A stretch of DNA of 10,594 nt from the NCBI GenBank assembly GCA_021159265.1, contig JAGGSD010000017.1, forward strand, positions 1 to 10,594, given 5' to 3'. Source of the DNA: Syntrophobacterales bacterium (GTDB lineage Bacteria > Desulfobacterota > Syntrophia > Syntrophales > UBA6807). The notes under the pieces are model-generated. The model worked only from the letters and a program-made list of their open reading frames with translations, had not been told where the DNA came from and made no database searches. Position numbers and translations under genes: made by a program. Shown here piece after piece: positions 6,683 to 10,594 of the stretch; the first letter of the stretch is position 1, and each line of letters starts with the position of its first letter.

Positions 6683-7663
6683 TTGGATTTTAACATAGAA
6701 GACGTTTTCAGGGGTGAGAAAAAGGCAGTTGCCCATGCCCTCAATTTATTGGAAGACAGAAGGCCTGCATCACTGGAACAGAACAAGGCGCTCATTGAAA
6801 AGTTAAGCAATAATGCCCGTCCATCCAGACACGTAATTGGAATAACAGGTCCTCCCGGTGTCGGCAAATCCAGTCTGATGACTTACATCATTCGCGAGTA
6901 CCGGTCGCGGGGCAAAACCGTTGGCGTCATCACTGTTGATCCCAGCAGCCAGCGGAGTGGCGGCGCGTTATTAGGCGATCGGGCAAGGATTGTACATGAT
7001 CCGAATGATGATGGTGTTTTTCTACGCAGCATGGCGGCAGGAAGCCACATGGGTGGACTTGCATGGCGCACACGCCATTGCCTGACTGTTTTTGAAGCGG
7101 TTTATGACATCATTATTATTGAAACTGTTGGTGTGGGACAGTCGGAAACGGAGATTGACCAGGTTGCTGGCACTGTCGCGTTTATTGTCCAGCCGGGAAG
7201 TGGAGACATCCTGCAATTCATGAAGGCGGGGATAATGGAGATACCTCATGTTTTAGTGGTGAATAAAGCTGACCAGAAGGCCCTGGCAGCAAGGGCTCGG
7301 AATGATTTGATGGTTGCCAGGACCTATAGTCAATCCGCTTTGGAAGGTTGGGAGCTTCAACTGGTCATGACATCCGCCCTTGAAGGCTGGGGCCATAAGG
7401 AGCTGATTGACGTGCTTGAACGTCACAACATGTTTCTTTCTGAAAAGGGTATCTTGGAAGCGTTTCGACGGCGAAAGCGCATCGAGTGGGTCATTATGCT
7501 GTTCAGAGAGCGTTTTGGCACTTTTGGCTTCGAAGTTTTGGGTGGAGAAGAGAAAGTGCGGAAAATGATCGCACAGGAAGATATTAATAACCCGTTGGAA
7601 AGATTACAGGCTTTGGAGAAAAAGGTTTTCTGTAACCGTTTACCGCAGAGAGCGCAGAGATGA
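6683..7663 (+). CDS. meaB: MeaB/ArgK-type GTPase, chaperone of the B12 mutase
   Basis: A G3E-family P-loop GTPase that protects and reloads adenosylcobalamin in its partner mutase. Visible motifs are the Walker A loop GPPGVGKSS (residues 56-64), VDPSSQRSGGALLGD, the ETVGVGQSE switch region, and NKAD (194-197) for guanine recognition. The C-terminal helical part serves dimerisation. Length (326 residues) is normal. It starts with TTG at 6683: no in-frame ATG lies nearby, and GAGG at 6672-6675 has suitable spacing. It begins 21 bases after the mutase stop, a classic mutase-MeaB pair. The last residues (LPQRAQR) are encoded by the left arm of an inverted repeat (7643-7659), so the tail was probably extended or replaced by that repeat. 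The function as chaperone rests on family membership and neighbourhood. Confidence 0.93.
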   Translation: MDFNIEDVFRGEKKAVAHALNLLEDRRPASLEQNKALIEKLSNNARPSRHVIGITGPPGVGKSSLMTYIIREYRSRGKTVGVITVDPSSQRSGGALLGDRARIVHDPNDDGVFLRSMAAGSHMGGLAWRTRHCLTVFEAVYDIIIIETVGVGQSETEIDQVAGTVAFIVQPGSGDILQFMKAGIMEIPHVLVVNKADQKALAARARNDLMVARTYSQSALEGWELQLVMTSALEGWGHKELIDVLERHNMFLSEKGILEAFRRRKRIEWVIMLFRERFGTFGFEVLGGEEKVRKMIAQEDINNPLERLQALEKKVFCNRLPQRAQR

Positions 7664-7765
7664 CAAAACAGTCAATTTTAATGTCAAAGCGCTTAAAAAT
7701 GGTGTACGCAGGTTAGTCCTTGGCTTACAGGAATAGTTTCTCCGCGGGCTCTGCGTTCTCTGCGG
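7643..7765. repeat. Long-range inverted repeat spanning the end of meaB and the following gap
   Basis: CCGCAGAGAGCGCAGAG (7643-7659) and CTCTGCGTTCTCTGCGG (7749-7765) are reverse complements at 16 of 17 positions. Outside them AACCGT (7634-7639) pairs with ACGGTT (7775-7780), which leads into a run of seven T (7779-7785). The left arm codes for the last residues of the MeaB protein; the right arm and the 89 bases between the arms are non-coding. The layout resembles a small non-autonomous repeat element; folded as RNA, the stem plus T-run could also attenuate transcription before the next gene. Confidence 0.75.
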
Positions 7766-7817
7766 TGGACAGATACGGTTTTTTTACACACGATCAACTT
7801 AAATGGAGGTTTTGATA

Positions 7818-9251
7818 ATGACAGGAATTGTTTCGTATGGGGGTTATATCCCTGCGCTTAGACTGGACCGGAAGCTTATTGCCGATGCATGGGGCAGGAA
7901 TTCAATTGGTGGAGAGAGGAGTATGGCTAACAGTGATGAAGACAGCATAACAATGTCTGTGGAAGCGGCTGCCAACTGTCTCAATGACAGGAAAAGGGAA
8001 GAAATTGAAGGATTCTTCTTTGCGTCCACCACAGCGCCATATAAGGAAAAAATGAACTCTACCTTAATTGCCACCGTACTGGATCTGGAACGTGAAGTGG
8101 TGACAGCCGATTTTGGAAATTCACTGAGAGCGGGCACCGCCATGTTGAAAGCAGCCCTTGACTCGGTGAAAAGCGGGTCTACCCGGAATTTCCTGGTTGC
8201 GGCCGCCGACTCCAGACTTGGTTATCCGAAGTCTGATCAGGAACAGACCTTTGGTGATGGAGCAGCGGCTGTTCTGGTAGGTGACACAGATCCTGTTGCG
8301 ACTTTTGAAGGCAGTTATTCCATAAACAATGAAATGATAGACGTATGGAGGAACCCTGAGGATAAATTCGTCAAGACATGGGAGGGGCGTTTTATATTAG
8401 ATGAAGGTTATACCGCCCACATGAAAGAAGTTGTTTCGGGGATTTTAAAAAAATATGATCTCAAACCCGCGGATATCTCAAAAGTCATTTTGCCGGCTCC
8501 TGACATCCGGACCCACGGGAAACTTGTGAAGTCACTCGGATTTGACCCGAAAACGCAAGTGCAGGATCCATTGATTTCGAATGTTGGTTATTGCGGGACA
8601 GCTCAACCGCTCATGATGCTCACAGCCGCCCTTGAAGAGGCTAACCCCGGTGACATCCTGTTGCTGGCGGCATATGGGGACGGCGCCGACGCAATGATCT
8701 TCAAAGTGACCGATCAAATCGGCAAATCGATGAATCGATGCAAAATGTCCGCTTTGATAGAAAATAAAATGATGTTTCCTTCTTATGCGCGCTTTCTGAG
8801 TTTCCGGGATATCCTGGAAGCACAGCCGGGAGAACCCTTCCGTCTTTTCCCTTCGGCCACAGTTTCGTGGCGCGAGAGAAAGTCCAGCCTTCGCTGCCAT
8901 GCGAGCCGGTGCAGAAAGTGCGGGTGCATGACATTTCCCGTCCAGAGAGTCTGTTACAATTGTCGTTCAAAGGATGATTATGATGAAGTTCGTGTTTCCG
9001 ACAGGGCAGGCAAAGTCTTTACCTTTACCCGGGATAATCTTGGCGGAAGGAGCGATGATCCGGTTATAATTCAAACCGTGGCTGAGCTTGAAGGCGGGCT
9101 GAGATTTTACGGCATAATGACCGATTGCGAACCCGATACCGTGGAGTTAAATATGCCTGTGGAGCTGACTTTCAGGAGAATTTATGAAGGAGCCGGGTTC
9201 CACAATTACTTTTGGAAACTGAGACCGGTGAGAAGAGGAGGTGCCAACTGA
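7818..9251 (+). CDS. HMG-CoA-synthase-like domain fused to a zinc-ribbon/OB-fold (DUF35) domain; synthase active site lost
   Basis: A 477-residue two-domain protein. Residues 1-~300 follow the thiolase-fold of archaeal HMG-CoA synthase (ADFGNSLRAGTAML, QTFGDGAAAVLVG, SNVGYCGTAQP, ANPGDILLLAAYGDGAD). Against the archaeal pattern (DFEFACKAGT, GSESHPY, VVFHQPNG) the catalytic Cys is Leu103, the Glu is Thr71 and the His is Pro226 by ungapped alignment, so ordinary synthase chemistry looks impossible. Residues ~345-477 form a DUF35 domain with an intact zinc ribbon: Cys365, Cys368, Cys379 and Cys382, then an OB-fold. I chose ATG 7818 with GGAGG at 7805-7809; an in-frame ATG at 7803 overlaps that site. 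The stop overlaps the thiolase start by one base. In archaea, HMG-CoA synthase, DUF35 protein and thiolase form one complex, and the toluene-pathway thiolase BbsAB uses a DUF35 subunit. A structural or substrate-guiding thiolase partner is inferred. Confidence 0.85.
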   Translation: MTGIVSYGGYIPALRLDRKLIADAWGRNSIGGERSMANSDEDSITMSVEAAANCLNDRKREEIEGFFFASTTAPYKEKMNSTLIATVLDLEREVVTADFGNSLRAGTAMLKAALDSVKSGSTRNFLVAAADSRLGYPKSDQEQTFGDGAAAVLVGDTDPVATFEGSYSINNEMIDVWRNPEDKFVKTWEGRFILDEGYTAHMKEVVSGILKKYDLKPADISKVILPAPDIRTHGKLVKSLGFDPKTQVQDPLISNVGYCGTAQPLMMLTAALEEANPGDILLLAAYGDGADAMIFKVTDQIGKSMNRCKMSALIENKMMFPSYARFLSFRDILEAQPGEPFRLFPSATVSWRERKSSLRCHASRCRKCGCMTFPVQRVCYNCRSKDDYDEVRVSDRAGKVFTFTRDNLGGRSDDPVIIQTVAELEGGLRFYGIMTDCEPDTVELNMPVELTFRRIYEGAGFHNYFWKLRPVRRGGAN

Positions 9252-10438
9252 TGGGTAACATTAAAGATAAGGTAGCCATTGTCGGGATGGGTTGCAGTAA
9301 ATTTGGTGAGAGATGGGATGCGAGTTTAGAAGATCTGGCTATAGAATCCGCCTATGAAGCTTATGAAGATGCCGGTGTTGGGCCTGAGGATATCGAGGCA
9401 TGCTGGGTCGGTCAGGTGTCGGCGCCGGTGGCCGGGATCGGAGCGACTTCCATAGCGGAGGCCTTAAAGTTAAGAGACATTCCTGTCATTCGAAATGAAA
9501 ATTGGTGTACCACAGCGCACATTGCCTTAATTGAGGCATGCATAGCTGTCGCAAGCGGACTTTATGATACGGTTATGGCTATTGGCGTCGAGAAATTAAA
9601 AGATACCGGATATCCGGGATTGGGAACAGGACGTGGGATGAGTCCCGTTCTGGAAGCCAGGAGAACCGCTCCCGGTTCTTTTGGTCTCATTGCCAAACGC
9701 TACTTTGAGACGTATGGTCTCAGTAATGAAGAAGGCAAAGAAACTCTTGCAAAGATTGCCGTCAAGAATCATGACAATGGAAGTCTCTGCCCAAAGGCCC
9801 ATTTTCACAATAAAATTACCCTGGAAAAAGCGCTTAATGCCCCGATTATTGCCTGGCCCCTGGGTTTGTTTGATTGCTGCGGCAACAGCGACGGTTCGGC
9901 CTGTGCGATTATTACCCGTGCGGATAGAGCCAGGGACTTCAGGCCGGACCCTGTTTATATGAAGGGCTATGGTATTTCCATGGATTCGCTTCTGCCGCAT
10001 TTAAGGCCGGGGTTTGATTGGCTGCATTTCGATGCTCTAATAAAATCGTCTCATAAAGCTTACGAAATGGCCGGAATTAAAAATCCCCGTGAAGAGCTGG
10101 ATGTCGCGGAGGTTCATGACTGTTTTACGATTACGGAATTAGCCATATATGAAAATTTCGGTTTCAGTCCGAGAGGAAAAGCCAAAGAGGATATCGATTC
10201 AGGCTTCTTTGCGAGGGGAGGGGGGCTTCCCGTTAATATAGATGGCGGGCTCAAATGTTTTGGCCATCCAATAGGCGCCAGTGGTCTGCGTATGACTTAT
10301 GAGATTTATAAACAGCTTCAGGGTAAAGCGGATTTACCCGAACGCCAGGTAAAGAATCCCAGGCTGGGTCTTTCGCATACCTTTGGCGGCCCGCCTCAGA
10401 TAAGCGCGGTGGCTATTCTGGGAAATGAAAAGGGCTAA
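9251..10438 (+). CDS. SCP2/SCP-x-type thiolase
   Basis: Probably cleaves a 3-oxoacyl-CoA with CoA, or makes one by condensation. The 395-residue chain has the nucleophilic Cys86 in ENWCTTAHIAL, the HDCF motif (residues 289-292, in VHDCFTITEL) that marks the SCP2 branch and supplies the second catalytic cysteine there, and His339 in CFGHPIGASG. The C-terminal CxG motif of classical thiolases reads LSHTFGGPP, with no cysteine, consistent with the SCP2 branch. ATG 9251 overlaps the stop of the preceding gene (TGATG), with GAGGAGG just upstream, so translation is coupled and the two products very likely form a complex. Thiolases of this branch beside DUF35 proteins include benzoylsuccinyl-CoA thiolase, so a bulky or branched substrate is plausible; acetoacetyl-CoA-type activity cannot be excluded. 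Confidence 0.9.
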   Translation: MGNIKDKVAIVGMGCSKFGERWDASLEDLAIESAYEAYEDAGVGPEDIEACWVGQVSAPVAGIGATSIAEALKLRDIPVIRNENWCTTAHIALIEACIAVASGLYDTVMAIGVEKLKDTGYPGLGTGRGMSPVLEARRTAPGSFGLIAKRYFETYGLSNEEGKETLAKIAVKNHDNGSLCPKAHFHNKITLEKALNAPIIAWPLGLFDCCGNSDGSACAIITRADRARDFRPDPVYMKGYGISMDSLLPHLRPGFDWLHFDALIKSSHKAYEMAGIKNPREELDVAEVHDCFTITELAIYENFGFSPRGKAKEDIDSGFFARGGGLPVNIDGGLKCFGHPIGASGLRMTYEIYKQLQGKADLPERQVKNPRLGLSHTFGGPPQISAVAILGNEKG

Positions 10439-10439
10439 A

Positions 10440-10509
10440 TTCACTTAGTGAAAGGGTAGGGGCGACTTTAGTCGCCCTGATCAAAGGAAGGCTAAAGCCT
10501 CTCCTACCC
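10440..10509. repeat. Compound palindromic element after the thiolase gene
   Basis: A small hairpin TTCAC-TTA-GTGAA (10440-10452) comes first. Then GGGTAGG (10454-10460) pairs with CCTACCC (10503-10509) and encloses two further perfect hairpins: GGGCGACT-TT-AGTCGCCC (10460-10477) and AGGCT-AA-AGCCT (10489-10500). RNA of this stretch could fold as a three-way junction. No T-run follows, so it is more like a dispersed repeat than a terminator. Confidence 0.8.
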
Positions 10510-10544
10510 ATCAATTCAGCATAAGGAAAGAAGTGAGGAAACGA

Positions 10545-10594
10545 ATGGCTTTTAATGAAATACTTGTAGAGAAAAAAGCGGGTGTTGCCGTTGT
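10545..10594 (+). CDS. Start of a second crotonase-family gene (3' end outside the window)
   Basis: Only the first 17 residues are present (MAFNEILVEKKAGVAVV). They look like the N-terminal strand pair of an enoyl-CoA hydratase/isomerase, comparable to the beginning of the crotonase at 1722 (MDFKNIIYQKESGIARM). GAGGA at 10535-10539 is the likely ribosome site for ATG 10545. The gene follows the compound palindrome and continues the same-direction cluster. Family assignment rests on this short stretch and on context, so the reaction cannot be specified. Confidence 0.65.
   Translation, partial: MAFNEILVEKKAGVAV

Noticed and set aside
7818..9251. Straight annotation as HMG-CoA synthase
   Set aside because: The catalytic Cys, Glu and His positions are Leu, Thr and Pro, so normal synthase activity is not supported.
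9596..10000. Long antisense and alternative-frame open reading frames inside the thiolase and other genes
   Set aside because: They overlap strongly supported coding sequence and show no family motif, so they are shadows of the real genes.

Overview
The window carries ten genes, all on the + strand, of a CoA-thioester catabolic cluster in a bacterium of moderate GC. The gene content and the many short palindromic repeats between genes resemble an anaerobic, Desulfobacterota-type (former Deltaproteobacteria) genome. That assignment is inference; no marker gene is present.

Layout: a GntR/FCD regulator with its 5' end cut off (2-631) is followed by a repeat-rich leader with a likely intrinsic terminator. 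Next comes a shortened 3-hydroxyacyl-CoA dehydrogenase-like protein (926-1645). A tight crotonase / 3-hydroxyacyl-CoA dehydrogenase / acyl-CoA dehydrogenase block follows (1722-4540). Then come a one-chain B12-dependent acyl-CoA mutase of the ethylmalonyl-CoA mutase type and its MeaB-type GTPase (4664-7663). A fusion of an HMG-CoA-synthase-like domain with a zinc-ribbon/OB-fold (DUF35) domain overlaps an SCP2-type thiolase gene (7818-10438). A second crotonase starts at 10545 and runs off the end.

How the genes fit together: the set provides one complete beta-oxidation turn (dehydrogenation, hydration, oxidation, thiolysis) plus a carbon-skeleton rearrangement. The mutase keeps the arginine that binds a substrate carboxylate, so its substrate is probably a dicarboxylyl-CoA of the ethylmalonyl/methylsuccinyl kind. 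No crotonyl-CoA carboxylase/reductase is seen, so a textbook ethylmalonyl-CoA assimilation pathway is not shown. A catabolic route for branched or substituted dicarboxylic CoA esters, for example alkylsuccinyl-type intermediates, is a reasonable hypothesis. The true substrate cannot be read from the sequence.

The most striking point is that two proteins look like catalytically dead relatives placed beside working partners. One is the short dehydrogenase-like protein beside the full dehydrogenase. The other is the HMG-CoA-synthase-like domain, which has lost Cys, Glu and His, beside the thiolase. This recalls the BbsCD and BbsAB complexes of anaerobic toluene degradation. In addition, every gap longer than about 70 bases between genes holds palindromic repeats, while the short junctions hold none, so the repeats mark the boundaries of functional modules.
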